64,000 nucleotides of DNA from Strigamia acuminata (GCA_949358305.1 OX442314.1:47500581-47564580), one strand, 5' to 3'; positions 19,571-30,649 are shown, numbered from the stretch's first letter. A program made the numbers and translations. Notes: generated by a model not told the origin, from the letters alone.

Positions 19571-20362
19571 CTATTCCTGCTTAAAATGCTTTTCTTCTGT
19601 ATGGGTTAAAAGATGTTTTCTTAAATTCCCACTGTGATTGCAAGAATAAGCACAGAAATGGCACTTGAACGGTTTTTCTAAAGTATGGGTTAATAAATGT
19701 GTTTTTAAGTTCCCACTGTGATTGCAAGAATAATCACACAAATGGCACTTGAATGGTTTTTCTCCTGTGTGGGTTAATAAATGACTCTTTAAATTCCCAT
19801 TTTGATTGCAAGAATAATCACACAAATGGCACTTGAATGGTTTTTCTCTTGTGTGGGTTAATAGATGTCCTCTTAAATTACCATTTTGATTGCAAGAATA
19901 ATCACACAAATGGCACTTGAATGGTTTTTCTCCGGTGTGGGTTAATAAATGACTCTTTAAACTTCCTCTAACACTGCAGGAATAATCACACAAATGACAC
20001 GTGAATGGTTTTTCTCCTGTATGGGTTAATAGATGGTCTTTTAATTTCCCACTACGAGTCGAACAATAATCACACAAATGGCACTTAAATGGTTTTTCTC
20101 CAGCGTGGGTTAATAGATGTTCTTTTAAATGCCCACTGCGAGTCGAACAATAATCGCACAAATGGCACATGAAAGGTTTTTCTCCAGTGTGAATTCGTAT
20201 GTGGACAGTCATGGAAGTTTTAAGTCGAAATGAAAGTGAACACATTTGACATTTGAACGGCTTTTCACCAGTGTGTTTAAGCATGTGCTGTTGCAATAAG
20301 TACACGTATGAACACGAATAATTACACAGATTGCATTCGTAATCCTCACGTGTTCTCTTCAT
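19571..20362 (-). CDS. C2H2 zinc-finger protein, 9 fingers (left arm)
   Basis: 263 codons starting MKRTREDYECNLCNYSC. It has nine C2H2 fingers with HTGEKPFKC linkers, mostly CHLCDYSCNxxGNLxxHLLTH; finger 2 (CQMCSLSFRLKTSM) is of a different type and is shared with the 22-kb gene. The transcript probably starts in the spacer of the inverted duplication: a non-coding exon ends at a donor at 20643-20644 (aag|gtaa on the minus strand) and the coding exon follows an acceptor just upstream of the ATG. It has three fingers fewer than its mirror copy. One linker reads HTREKPFKC and one HTLEKPFKC. No KRAB, ZAD or BTB domain is seen. Confidence 0.92.
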   Translation of the reverse strand: MKRTREDYECNLCNYSCSYVYLLQQHMLKHTGEKPFKCQMCSLSFRLKTSMTVHIRIHTGEKPFMCHLCDYCSTRSGHLKEHLLTHAGEKPFKCHLCDYCSTRSGKLKDHLLTHTGEKPFTCHLCDYSCSVRGSLKSHLLTHTGEKPFKCHLCDYSCNQNGNLRGHLLTHTREKPFKCHLCDYSCNQNGNLKSHLLTHTGEKPFKCHLCDYSCNHSGNLKTHLLTHTLEKPFKCHFCAYSCNHSGNLRKHLLTHTEEKHFKQE

Positions 20363-21309
20363 TTTTTTTTACTTCAACCACTGAAATGAACGTAGTCTGA
20401 AATGAAAAAAAAATAATAATTAAGTTCGAAAACGATTAACTTAATTGGACACACTTTAAATAATATTGGTATGTATATACTCTAAACAGATAAAAAGAGG
20501 TCGGGCATCACTGCTAATGGTTCGAATTCAGTTAGGCGAGTTAAGCCTAACGTTCGATGCACGACAGCGACGAATATTCTATACTGGGAAAAAAATCCAA
20601 TAATACCCTAAAAAAATGTGATTTATCTATTCTCCTATCTTTACCTTAATCTGCTTACACTTTGGAACCTTTCAAACGAAATAAACATGCATTTAATCGA
20701 GGATGAACGAAAAAGTGCGATACACCAAAATACAATAAGATAACGCAAACGGCGGTTGCCATAGAAACTGTAAGTGCATAATAACGCTAGTCGGTAGAAT
20801 CCAATCGTCACGCCGGGCTTGGATGTTGTAACGCTCCACCAAGTTGCCGAGAAGAAACCACAAGAATTAGCGATTTCGGACGACACTAGCTGTTGTCAAA
20901 TGGTTTATCTTAAACGTTGGAAATTGCTTGTTTTACAAGCTTTAAGTTATTCTTTTAGATTAATTTAAAAGCTAATAAAAATAATCCTTGCTTCACTGCA
21001 ATGCTTCGAAATAATTGCTCCTTCTAAAACTAGAAATTTCAATTTCTTGTTCACGAATAAACAAACGTGAAAATAAATCACATTTGATTCATGAAATAAA
21101 AATTGTTTGAAAAGTAAATTTTTTTATCTTTTTTCAATTAAATTAAAACATTTGAAATGTGCATTCAATTTGTAGTGTAATAGTGTTAGTGCCTTTGTTG
21201 TATTGTGTTTAGTTCAAATATTAGTCACTAGTCGACGCTATTATGCACTTATAGTTTCTATGGCAACCACCGTTGGATCTTTCTTATTGTATTTTGATGT
21301 ATCGCACTT

Positions 21310-21377
21310 TTTCGTTCTTCCTCGATTAAATGCATGTTTATTACGTTTGAAAGGTTCCAAATTGTAAGCAGATTAAG
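21310..21377 (+). other. 5' non-coding exon of right-arm zinc-finger gene (start unknown)
   Basis: A consensus-like donor (gattaag|gtaaag) at 21378 is conserved in mirror position on the left arm, and a strong acceptor (ttttttttcatttcag) ends at 21982. Exon start not determined. Confidence 0.45.
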
Positions 21378-21589
21378 GTAAAGATAGGAAATTAGATAAA
21401 TCACATTTTTGTGGGTATTATGGGATTTTTTTTTCCGGTTTATTAAGTCCGGCGCAATCGTGCATCGAACGTTAGGCCTAACTCGCCTAACTGAATTCGA
21501 ACCATTAGCGGCGATGCCCCGACCTTCCCATACAACGTTTTTTCTGTTTAGAGCGTATACATTCCAATATTATTAAAAGTGTCAAATTA

Positions 21590-21935
21590 TACTCTGGTTC
21601 GACTCAAGAGTATGCCCTTCTAAGAGCCGCATCACTGGTGTAGTGATCCATAAATGTAGACCCAAACACCAGGAATGGATTCCAACGTGCAGCCATTTTT
21701 AATCGATAGACTGTAGGTTACTTAATTATATTTTTTTCCAACATCACATGTTATTTGAGGCTGTTCCACAAGTGATTTGATGATTTGATGAAGTGATTTG
21801 ATGCACAAGAGGCGCGGCCACGAGCTACGTGAGCCGTAAGTAGGCGAAACTACTTTTCCTAGTGGTAGTAATACAGACTGGAGTTAGGAGTGATGCGGCT
21901 CTTAGAAGGACACACTCTTGAGTCGAACCAGAGTA
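21590..21935. mobile_element. Tc1/mariner-type MITE (TA target)
   Basis: 346 bp with imperfect inverted ends of about 45 bp beginning TACTCTGGTTCGACTC, flanked by TA/TA. The left arm of the inverted duplication keeps the empty site (gtgtccaattaagttaatcg on its complement), which fixes both the borders and the timing: the insertion came after the duplication. It lies in the intron of the right-arm zinc-finger gene. No ORF. Confidence 0.85.
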
Positions 21936-22016
21936 TAAGTTAATCGTTTTCGAACTTAATTATTACTTTTTTTTCATTTCAGACTACGTTCATTTCAGTG
22001 GTTAAAGTAAAAAAAA

Positions 22017-23063
22017 ATGAAGAGAACACGTGAGGATTACGAATGCAACCTGTGTGATTATTCGTGTTCATACGTGTGCTTATTGCAACAGCACATGCTT
22101 AAACACACTGGTGAAAAGCCGTTCAAATGTCAAATATGTTCACTTTCATTTCGACTTAAAACTTACATGAATGTCCACATGCGAATTCACACTGGAGAAA
22201 AACCGTTCAAGTGCCATTTGTGTGATTATTCCTGCAGTGTAAGAGGAAATTTAAAGAGTCATTTATTAACCCATTCAGGAGAAAAACCTTTCAAGTGCCA
22301 TTTGTGTGATTATTCTTCAGCTCAAAGTAGGCATTTAAAAGACCATCTATTAATCCACACAGGAGAAAAACCATTCAAGTGCCATTTGTGTGATTATTGT
22401 TCGACTCGTAGTGGGAATTTAAAAGACCATCTATTAACCCATACAGGAGAAAAACCATTCACGTGTCATTTGTGTGATTATTCCTGCAGTGTTAGAGGAA
22501 GTTTAAAGAGTCATTTGTTAACCCACACCGGAGAAAAACCATTCAAGTGCCATTTGTGTGATTATTCTAGCAATCAAAATGGGAATTTAAAAACACATTT
22601 ATTAACCCATTCAGGAGAAAAACCTTTCAAGTGCCATTTGTGTGATTATTGTTCAGCTCAAAATAGGCATTTAAAAGACCATCTATTAATCCACACAGGA
22701 GAAAAAACATTCAAGTGCCATTTGTGTGATTATTCTTGCAATCAAAATGGGAACTTAAAAACACATTTATTAACCCATACTGGAGAAAAACCTTTCAAAT
22801 GCCATTTGTGTGATTATTCCTGCAGTGTAAGAGGGAGTTTGAAGAGTCATCTATTAACCCACACAGGAGAAAAACCATTCAAGTGCCATTTGTGTGCTTA
22901 TTCTTGCAATCGAAGTGGGGATTTAAGAAGACATCTATTAACCCACACAGGAGAAAAACCATGCAAGTGCCATTTGTGTGATTATTCCTGTCTTGAAAGT
23001 GGGAATTTAAGAAGACATCTTTTAACCCATACAGGAGAAAAAGCATTTCAAGCAGGAATATAA
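22017..23063 (+). CDS. C2H2 zinc-finger protein, 12 fingers (right arm)
   Basis: 348 codons starting MKRTREDYECNLCDYSC, nearly the same N terminus as the left-arm gene. Twelve C2H2 fingers with HTGEKPFKC or HSGEKPFKC linkers. Contact positions vary: SVRGN/SLKS, AQSRHLKD, TRSGNLKD, NQNGNLKT, NRSGDLRR, LESGNLRR. Several fingers have Ser or Cys swaps just after the second zinc Cys (CDYSS, CDYCS). Single coding exon after an acceptor at 21982. The last linker ends HTGEKAFQAGI and stops. Likely a DNA-binding regulator; the target is unknown. Confidence 0.92.
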   Translation: MKRTREDYECNLCDYSCSYVCLLQQHMLKHTGEKPFKCQICSLSFRLKTYMNVHMRIHTGEKPFKCHLCDYSCSVRGNLKSHLLTHSGEKPFKCHLCDYSSAQSRHLKDHLLIHTGEKPFKCHLCDYCSTRSGNLKDHLLTHTGEKPFTCHLCDYSCSVRGSLKSHLLTHTGEKPFKCHLCDYSSNQNGNLKTHLLTHSGEKPFKCHLCDYCSAQNRHLKDHLLIHTGEKTFKCHLCDYSCNQNGNLKTHLLTHTGEKPFKCHLCDYSCSVRGSLKSHLLTHTGEKPFKCHLCAYSCNRSGDLRRHLLTHTGEKPCKCHLCDYSCLESGNLRRHLLTHTGEKAFQAGI

Positions 23064-23429
23064 ATTTAAAAACGTTCGTTTCGTTCATTCTGTTTATAAT
23101 TCTTAAATTCAAATGCTAATTTTTTGTTTTGTTTTTGCATTTCACCTTTTAACGTGACATACTTATTACTTTGAATTCTTGACAAGTAGAATTGTTTATT
23201 TTTTCCTCGGTTCATTTTCAATTTTAAAACTCGTTCTTGCATTGTACATGAAATGTAAAAATTTCTTTCCCTTTCACGTTTTTGTTGGTTCTGAATTAAA
23301 TTTTCAAATGTTCAAGATGATTACATTTATTAGCTATAGGTGCTCAAATTGATATACCGGTATTTGCAAATATTAATTTTGATGCTTAGGAAAAACACAA
23401 AAAGTTTAATTTGAACAAATCACTTTCAG

Positions 23430-23687
23430 GATAACTTGTGTGATCGGATTGACAAAACACGACATCCAGTGGAAAGAGTTGGCTACTCCGGGCTACATCA
23501 GCTTATAAATCTTTACTGCGTATCGAAACGACAGAAAGAGAAACAAAAGATGAAGACGATCTGCCTTTAGTGTTGATTCAAGGAAATGCGGAACCCGTTC
23601 AGAAGCCGAGCAAATTAGTTCTGCCAGCTCCGCTAATCTGCTATCAAGCGTTGGAGCATGTCGTTAGACCTAAACCTAGGTCCTAAC
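23430..23687 (+). pseudogene. Coding-like remnant, unidentified
   Basis: After an acceptor-like 'cactttcag', one frame reads ITCVIGLTKHDIQWKELATP to a TAA at 23506-23508; another overlapping frame then reads RIETTERETKDEDDLPLVLI and on to TAA at 23687. Both look protein-coding, which suggests a gene fragment with a frameshift. I recognise no family. Confidence 0.25.
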
Positions 23688-23703
23688 CTAACCTGACCTA
23701 ACC
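23682..23703 (+). repeat. Short CCTAA run (telomere-like)
   Basis: CCTAA CCTAA CCTGA CCTAA CC. This is the complement of the arthropod telomere unit TTAGG, four units with one mismatch. It could be chance. Confidence 0.4.
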
Positions 23704-23749
23704 GAAAACAACCACACACAACAAACAAACAAATGAAATCAAGGCAACC

Positions 23750-24310
23750 TAACAATGACAAACATTGGGGCAGATGTACAGAACAACCCTCGCGGTAAAC
23801 CATCGCCGTTTACTGCAAGCCACCGAGAGCTACTCCGGAGCTTGCAGTTACAGCCATTGTACGAACTAGTGCAATTTTTACCGCTGCCATGCTTGCCGTG
23901 AACCATCATCACTGTCTGCAAGCTACCGTTGACTTGTCCGGAGCTTGCAGTCTCTGCCATCGTACGTGCAGCGCAATTTTTCCCGGCGACTCTGTCACGC
24001 CATTTTGTGCGCAACAACAAGTCGTTGTTGCGCGCTCATTTCTTTTATTTCTTGCAAGTATCGCTCGCATTTCATTTCTATTGTTAAATTCCTAGTCTTA
24101 AATTTTATCATTAATTTCTATTTAATAATTAATAATTTATTCTCGTATTTATTATCCAATCATCTGTAAAATTACCACGAATAAAGTCATTTGTCATTAT
24201 TTCTATCTATCTAACTTGTTTTTTATTTTCAAAACCCCTAGACATACTTTACAGGCCCATCGAGTACGAGTCCTATCAACGGCATTTCAATTGCGAGTTT
24301 GTTACTAATT
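23750..24310 (+). repeat. LTR-like leader of unit 1
   Basis: Shares blocks with 30650-31013/31625-31670 ('cgccattttgtgcgcaac', 'cgaataaagt', 'cccctagaca', 'cggcatttcaattg') and, more weakly, with the 5' LTR of element 1. Contains a tandem duplication of about 110 bp (23800-23890 and 23890-24000, both with 'tccggagcttgcagt'), a perfect 10-bp stem at 24009-24033 (GCGCAACAAC/GTTGTTGCGC), AATAAA at about 24180, an acceptor-like 'ctttacag' near 24255 and a donor 'ggtaagttt' at about 24311. Start is uncertain. Confidence 0.55.
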
Positions 24311-24822
24311 TGGTAAGTTTAGTAATAAAATTCCCAGATCGCAATAATTGCCAAGATAAAACAGGCATTTCGAGAGTCTATCACCCAGGTGGTAATAAAG
24401 CTCGAAAAGCTGTAAGCACAGCTGACAATCCCGGTTCACGAGAGCCAGCAACTTCGAAAGGAGTTGTCAATCTTGCGGCCGGCTGCAAGAGACATGGCAC
24501 GTGCTGCATTACATGCGGATAACACGTGGACATCCCTTAGAAAAGCCTGTATAATATTCACGAAATCATGACAACCGATCAGGTAGTACTGCTCTCGTTG
24601 ACGACCTTGAACGTCACCCCCTCTGGTGACCATTCTTACAACACCACATCCTGGACCAATCACAGAACGTTCCCATAACGTCTGCGGTCCATAAAAAAAA
24701 CATTCAAATCGTTTTCTTTCTGCAATAATTAACAATTGCAACTGCTATTCATTCACTGCAACAACAGCGACAGGTCTCTACCGTCTCGTCTGAATAGCGT
24801 GTAATTTTTCAAATCAGCAAGA

Positions 24823-26223
24823 ATGGAAAATGTGATGAACAATGCGTGGGTCGAGTGCCCGGTTTGTTTGGGACAGTGTCATGCTGTTCATCCGAACGAG
24901 TGGCTTACGCCGTGTATGAACTGCCTCGGCGACGGTATCGTCGAAAGAGGCCAGCCATTGGAACAGTGGTTCGTTTTCTTCATAACGCTTCCTGGCCGCC
25001 CAATTCCGCTACACAAACGTTCAGTCAACTGGATGCGCGTGCGATCACGCACAGAACGGCAAAAGGCGATTAGCAACGCATCGAATGCTGCTGCCACGGC
25101 CATCCAGCCGCCAATCGTCAATCTTAATGTCCCGCGAAGTACGATTTCGCAGGGGTTATTGGAAATGCGACGATCGGTACGATGCGAAAACCCAACGTGG
25201 GGAAAAAGGGACGTAAATACCGAAGCCAAGCGACGCCATCGGTCGAAGAAAACCGCCGATCACAAAAAGAAAAAGCGCAAGGCGCTACGTGATGCCGCAA
25301 ACGCAAATGCACCAAGTACATCGACTATCACAACCGTACCAGGTGCGGCAATTTCCAAAAATGCACCGGAGGAAACGAAGAGACAAATTCCATTTGATAA
25401 TTTGGAAGACACTTGGATAGAAGACGAACCGTTCGAACTGACGAGTAGCGTGATCAACTTGCCCTTTGTCAACGAGGACGAAGACGAAAATAGAGATAAC
25501 AACGATCCCGGATGGGAAACGATGAGGAACGTCCAAAACGATGACGAACGCTATGAAATGGTGCGCGAGAAATGGAAGAGTTTGAGTTTAGTCATCCCAG
25601 ATCCGAATATTAATTTAACGAGCCACACGAGCCGTTCGAAGAGAACTGCGGTTGCTCCTGTTGAAACGTATGGGAAAAGGAAACGGCTGTCCGACGGTAA
25701 CGAGCGAGACCCGAAGAAAATGCGAACGTGTAGGGAGTATTTAGACAAGGAAATGCGCAAAATGGTATGGGATTTGGCGGACGTAATGAACCAAGAGACG
25801 TTCGACTACGAAAAAAGGAAAGAGCAGCTCCAGAATGAAATGGAGGTCCAGAAGTCGACGATTGATAAGCGCTTCCAATCGCTGAGCAAGGAGTGGAATG
25901 CCGACATTATATCGCTGCAAGACGAGTGGAGTCGAGCACGGGGGAAGTTATTGGTGGAGTTTGAAAGGACTAGCAAGGAGATGTACAGTGATTATTCTAG
26001 TAATTTAGATATTGTTACAACGCCGCTGCATTCGCAAATGAATAAAATGGAAAACGACAAGGGCGAAATGTTGGCTTTCTACGAGTTTTACAGCGACTTG
26101 AACGAATCTTCTCTTTCAAATGTCGACAGAACATTGATCGATCAAAATCGATATGATGAGCTTAAGGCAATCAAAAGTGTGTATACAATGTTTTACAGTT
26201 TTTATAAAATACCTAGTTCATAA
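24823..26223 (+). CDS. ORF3-like protein with CxxC zinc motif and coiled coil (unit 1)
   Basis: 466 codons from ATG; an acceptor (atttttcaaatcag) lies just upstream at 24817, and a donor in the LTR-like leader at 24311 would give a 0.5-kb intron. N-terminus: CPVCLGQ ... PCMNCLGDG, a DnaJ-type pair of CxxCxG motifs, then G-x5-R-x3-W-x-R as in ORF3 of the giant element. Then a Lys/Arg-rich nuclear-type stretch (about residues 135-165), an acidic region (NEDEDENRDNNDPGW) and a C-terminal half of charged, probably coiled-coil helix. It is intact. I infer a retroelement accessory gene, either stranded or adopted by the host. Function unknown. Confidence 0.75.
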   Translation: MENVMNNAWVECPVCLGQCHAVHPNEWLTPCMNCLGDGIVERGQPLEQWFVFFITLPGRPIPLHKRSVNWMRVRSRTERQKAISNASNAAATAIQPPIVNLNVPRSTISQGLLEMRRSVRCENPTWGKRDVNTEAKRRHRSKKTADHKKKKRKALRDAANANAPSTSTITTVPGAAISKNAPEETKRQIPFDNLEDTWIEDEPFELTSSVINLPFVNEDEDENRDNNDPGWETMRNVQNDDERYEMVREKWKSLSLVIPDPNINLTSHTSRSKRTAVAPVETYGKRKRLSDGNERDPKKMRTCREYLDKEMRKMVWDLADVMNQETFDYEKRKEQLQNEMEVQKSTIDKRFQSLSKEWNADIISLQDEWSRARGKLLVEFERTSKEMYSDYSSNLDIVTTPLHSQMNKMENDKGEMLAFYEFYSDLNESSLSNVDRTLIDQNRYDELKAIKSVYTMFYSFYKIPSS

Positions 26224-27440
26224 ACAGTTGATTAAAGCTGGAATTTAATGAGATTCTAATGTTTACATTATTGAATTTTTTATAATTTTTATTTCATTTT
26301 CAATTTTCAATTTTCAATTTATTTTTTATTTGGTATTTCGTAAATATTTTCTTTTAAATGTTATTTAGTGTCATTAACCATGCAAATAAACATTTGAAAA
26401 AAAAAATTCAATTTAATTTCATATGTAAATTTACAACTGCAAGCTCTGAGTTGATCTGTAAATTAATGCGGGAAATGCTGATTGCTGCAAATTCAATGTT
26501 TGATTTGTTGTCCAGAAGATTAACAAGTATTTTAAAAACTAAATTAACCCCCCGCGAACCTAACCTTACTGGTTTTTTGATGAAAAACCATTTTTTTGGG
26601 ACGGCTTGTCGCGGTAGATTCATGTCGCGGTAAATAATGTGGCAAAATTGAACATCCATATATTCGCCATTGGAACCGCAAAACCGTTTCCATTTGCGAA
26701 TTTCAACATACACATATTTGCCATTGGAAACGTTCCAAATTCAAATTCGAAACCTTGCAAATTTCAAACTTTGTAAAATGCTTCACAAATTTGCAGAATA
26801 AATGGATTTGGAACTCAGTGTCAACGTTTTTCGAATGCTGATCATTATAATCGGCGCCCATTGACGTCACAAAAATGAGAACCAATGATAGCCTGGTACA
26901 CCCAACTCTCCAAGTGGCCAAACCAAATAACGTGTGGTGACAAAATCGAGAAATAACACTCGCCGTTTTGCGAAGCGCGCTAAACAATAGTCACTACCAC
27001 GTGCAATATTGTTTTCTCCGAATAGTGTTAAATACTATCCGATAAATATTTGAAGAGCTAGAAATCAAATTCTACACATTCAAATGATCCCCTAGACAAC
27101 GAACAGTCAGAAAAGAAGTCTGGATTATATTAATTGGATTTATTAAGCCACGTGTAATTAAGCATCTCCTGTGTGCGCCATTACAGACTCGAGACCCTAT
27201 TTAATTTAATTATCATTCTACAAATAAAATTCATCTTAAACGTGGGATTATTTCCCTAATCATTCTTAATTTTCAGGTATCAGAGAAACGTTTAACTACA
27301 ATTTATTTTAATAGATCACGACAAACGTCGTTCAACCTTGTCATTATCTCCAATGTAAACACATCCGCCTAACAAAGAAAACTGCATGTAATTAAGTCAC
27401 ATGGAAACCGCAGTAACAAACAGATGAAGTAAGGTCAGAT
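26224..27440. other. Non-coding spacer
   Basis: AT-rich, no convincing gene. Short ORFs here lack any recognisable feature. No matching downstream LTR for unit 1 was found. Confidence 0.35.
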
Positions 27441-27446
27441 ATACCT

Positions 27447-27523
27447 ACAAACTTATGCTCTCGCAAATATTGTTTTCACACTGTTGTAGGAGTCTAATTC
27501 AGGTGTAATGAATATCTATATAG
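27447..27523 (+). repeat. Direct repeat of the DEG/ENaC first-exon region, copy 1
   Basis: 'gcaaatattgttttcacac' followed by 'gttgtaggagtctaattcag' and 'gtgtaatgaatat' recurs at 28644-28727, where it holds the start of the channel gene. This copy lacks the rest of the gene. Confidence 0.7.
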
Positions 27524-27789
27524 TGTTTTCACTTGAACCGCAAGATGTACCGTCCCGGCAGCTTATTAATGGTAAATACAATAATGGTTTATAATAATGA
27601 ATAAACATTAATCATAAATGCTAAAATACTAAACAAAGGAATTGAAGTAATGGAATACACAATGAAACGGCGCAACAACGGTTGCTGGAAAATGGTGGGA
27701 AATGTCGCCCCTCTTCTCACTCCTCATTGCTGGCGGTGGGTGAGCACCCTGACTGATCGCAATCACTTCATGGAAGTGATTTTAAACTA

Positions 27790-28046
27790 CAGTTCGCGCA
27801 CGGTATCTTGATGTTGTTATTTAGCAGTATTAAGCCTAACATTAAGCTTAATAATACTACAAATAAGGTAAATAAAAAAAATATTTTGGTACTGTATGCT
27901 GTAAATTACTCTTAATAATGAGTTTATTGTTGTTTATTTACTTTATTTCAGCATTATTAGGCCTAATACAACTTGAATTAGAAAATCGTCTGCGCAGAAT
28001 GGCATGTGCAGTACGAATTTAGCATCAAGATACCGTGCGCGAACTG
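27790..28046. mobile_element. Tc1/mariner-type MITE, 257 bp
   Basis: Perfect inverted ends beginning CAGTTCGCGCACGGTATC and continuing for 24 bp, flanked by TA/TA. Inner parts are also inverted ('agtattaagcctaa'). Half of a degenerate relative is seen at 36139-36163. No ORF. Confidence 0.85.
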
Positions 28047-28640
28047 TAAAAATGGTAAAAGGCTAAAATCTGGTTTCCCAATGTGTGGGGGAGATCTAAC
28101 TGCGACTTTGCAGTATTAAAGAGTCTGCAAAAAAGTATTTAAAGGGTTTGGTTCTCAAACTTTTGTAAGGAGCTGGCATATAATGTGTACTATGCTTCGC
28201 ATACCACCTAGAATCGACTGAGCATGCGCAATCTAACTTAATTCAGAATTCTTTCTCATTGTTCGTGCAAATCAATATTCCCAACATTTGATTTGCCCTT
28301 TGCGTGTCGCAAAGGCGCCGTGTTTTACTTTGCTGGAAAAATTCAAACCATCAATTATCTCTAAATTAAAGCTCACGGATGAATATAAAATGATTAAATT
28401 ACCTGCTGAATAATTGAACACAAATGGCTGAGCAAAGCTCGTTGATGCCGTAGGAGAAGGTTTCTATAACAACTAGGAAAGAAAACGACAACACTAACCA
28501 CACAAGGAGCAATGCTAAGACTATCAGGAAGCCGTAGTCAATTTCACACAGTTTTAATTCTGTTGCAGTGCAAATAAGACTCAAAGTATTCCAGAAAAAT
28601 GATCTTTATTTATAACTTATAAGTACGTATACAGATCTAC
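28047..28640. other. Non-coding, upstream of channel gene
   Basis: No gene seen. Probable promoter region of the DEG/ENaC gene, without a clear TATA box. Confidence 0.3.
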
Positions 28641-28688
28641 CTACAAAGCGTTCATGAACTTATACTCTCAGCAAATATTGTTTTCACA

Positions 28689-30494
28689 ATGTTGTGGGAG
28701 TCTAATTCAGGTGTAATGAATATGCATAGTAGAAGAACAGGACTTAGAATTGTTTATCCGTCTCCCGTTGTTTTTCCGCACTCGCGCATACATCATCTCG
28801 GTATCAAATCGCGCCAATCGCACCCAACTAAGGCGCGATACATTGCAGGCGCGCACAAACTATTGTGGACTGTTTCGGCGCTTCTGAGCACTACACTGTG
28901 TGTTTGGCAGCTGTCAATTTGCTTCGACAAGTACTTTTCACAGCCAGTGGGCACGAACGTACAAATTGAAAGCTTCGGTCAATACACAACACCTGGCATT
29001 ATAATTTGCCCACGCAGCCACGAAACGTCGTACAGCTTTCGTAGAAATTTTGATCAAGTTTGTAAAAAACATGCAGCATGCAAAGCACGTGGGAACGACC
29101 GGGACCATTTATCTTTCGATAACATCGGCATCACACTATGGGATCTGTGGGAACCCACAACAAAAAATATGAAGATGAAGAGATCTTCCAGAGTAAGTTA
29201 GAACACATCAAGTATAGTAATTTGATCCTATAAACTAAACCGGGTATTTCAGTGTCAGTATGCGGTAAATTCCACCAAATGTGAAACTGAAGACTGGTTA
29301 AAACAAAAGAAGGTCGACATGGTGGCTGGTCCATGCCAAGTTCTTCACACAGGTCACTAGTAATCTATTTTATTTCATACATATAAGAAAAAATGTAATG
29401 CTTGGAAGCATTGCATCTTAGACTTCTAAACCCCTTCTACACGTAGATAGAAATACATCCGTCCGTCTAAACTGATAAAAAAAAAAAATAGTCGGAGAAA
29501 TACGAAAATTCCTTAGGCACCTATTGAAGGTATGCTGAGTTCATTGTAGTTACCCGTTTGGCTCTGGTTGCTTTCGTTTTAAACATAGGGTTTAGAAGTC
29601 TAAAATGAGCTGCTATGAGCCGAGGCCAGAAAATAAACGATATTTAATCATTTTAGATTTGCAGTGGTATTTTGCTGGCAAAATCTGGACGTTTTGGGTG
29701 TCTGTACCACTAACGGTGGATGTTGGTGAATTTCTTGTAAGATAAATCTAAGTTTAAGGAGGCGGTTAAACAATTGATAGAACAATTTGTATATTCTAGG
29801 TTGATGTTTACGGAGCAGCTGCAACCAAACTCTTGTTCGTTGGCAGATCAATCGTTTATCGAAATAGGGATAATAGTTTAGAGATATCAGATACAAAAGT
29901 GAACAAATACTTAATTTCCGGATTTAAATACCGTTTAATTTATAATTGTTGCAGTTTGAATATTTAAACACGAGTAAAAACCGTTGCGGCACTGAGGATG
30001 AAGAGGTCGAGTGCGAAAATCAATGGCTTCATGATCAATTACAAACTCCTGATGTGAAATGCAGGTCAGATTAATACTTAATCGTATAATCGATAAGTGT
30101 TTAGTAATAATTCCAAATCCAACTTAGTTGGCCCTTTATGAACTCGACACTGCCCCTGTGCAAATCGATGGCAGAAGTGGAAAAATTGGGAAGAAAAATT
30201 ACGCAACTTTTGTCGTCACAACAAAAGAGCAACTGCAGACGCCCATGCTCCAAAACCGAATATGCCTTAACTACAGCTGATATCGAACGTTATAATACTC
30301 CCGCCACCGCCACCATTGTAATCAGTTACAAGAAAAATACGAGGCAAATCGTTAGCGAATTTTACGCTTACCCTTTGTCCAGTTTGGTGTCTGATGTCGG
30401 AGGCAGCATTGGACTTTTCCTCGGATTTTCCCTTCTATCCATATTGAATTATTTGCACAAACTTCTCAACCATATGGACCCCGGGAAAAAATAA
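28689..30494 (+). CDS. DEG/ENaC (pickpocket/ASIC-type) sodium channel, five exons
   Basis: Proposed exons 28689-29192, 29253-29352, 29657-29736, 29955-30064 and 30128-30494; phases agree throughout (0, 1, 0, 2) and borders are GT-AG. The product is about 386 residues. Exon 1 gives a short cytoplasmic N-terminus, TM1 (LLWTVSALLSTTLCVWQLSI) and the post-TM1 SFGQYTTPGIIICP stretch. Exon 2 has the Cys loop GPCQVLHT. The last exon has a Cys pair (CRRPC), the pre-TM2 YPLSSLVSDVGG and TM2 with GLFLGFSLLS, the family's gate and selectivity region. It is short for the family (usually 450 or more residues), so the finger region is reduced or an exon was missed. The exon 3 model is the least sure. The start may be M1 or a Met 9-11 residues later. 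Confidence 0.8.
29353..29954. other. Introns 2-3 of the channel gene
   Basis: AT-rich, with the small exon 29657-29736 between them. A minus-strand ORF at 29648-29896 lacks features and is treated as a shadow. Confidence 0.45.
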
Positions 30495-30649
30495 GCAATC
30501 TCACCTCGCCCCATAATCGATTATCAGTCTTTTTCCTCGTTATTTTCTCGTACGTATTTCACCTTGATTAATAATTTAACGGTTACACTATGGTTACAGT
30601 AAATTGTGACTAATAACAGCACATAGAATTGTACAAGTACAAGTACAAT

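Larger units (their letters stand above)
19440..23250. repeat. Inverted duplication containing two zinc-finger genes
   Basis: Left arm about 19440-20793, spacer about 20794-21227, right arm about 21228-23250. Matching marks in opposite orientation include 'gttgccatagaaactgtaag' (20756) with 'cttatagtttctatggcaac' (21249), the donor site, the acceptor 'tttcatttcagactacgttc', the zinc-finger exons and their 3' UTRs. Each arm holds one gene reading outward from the spacer, so the spacer is a candidate two-way promoter. Confidence 0.85.

Noticed and set aside
29648-29896. Minus-strand ORF in the channel gene intron
   Set aside because: No features; the plus strand carries a phase-compatible exon there.
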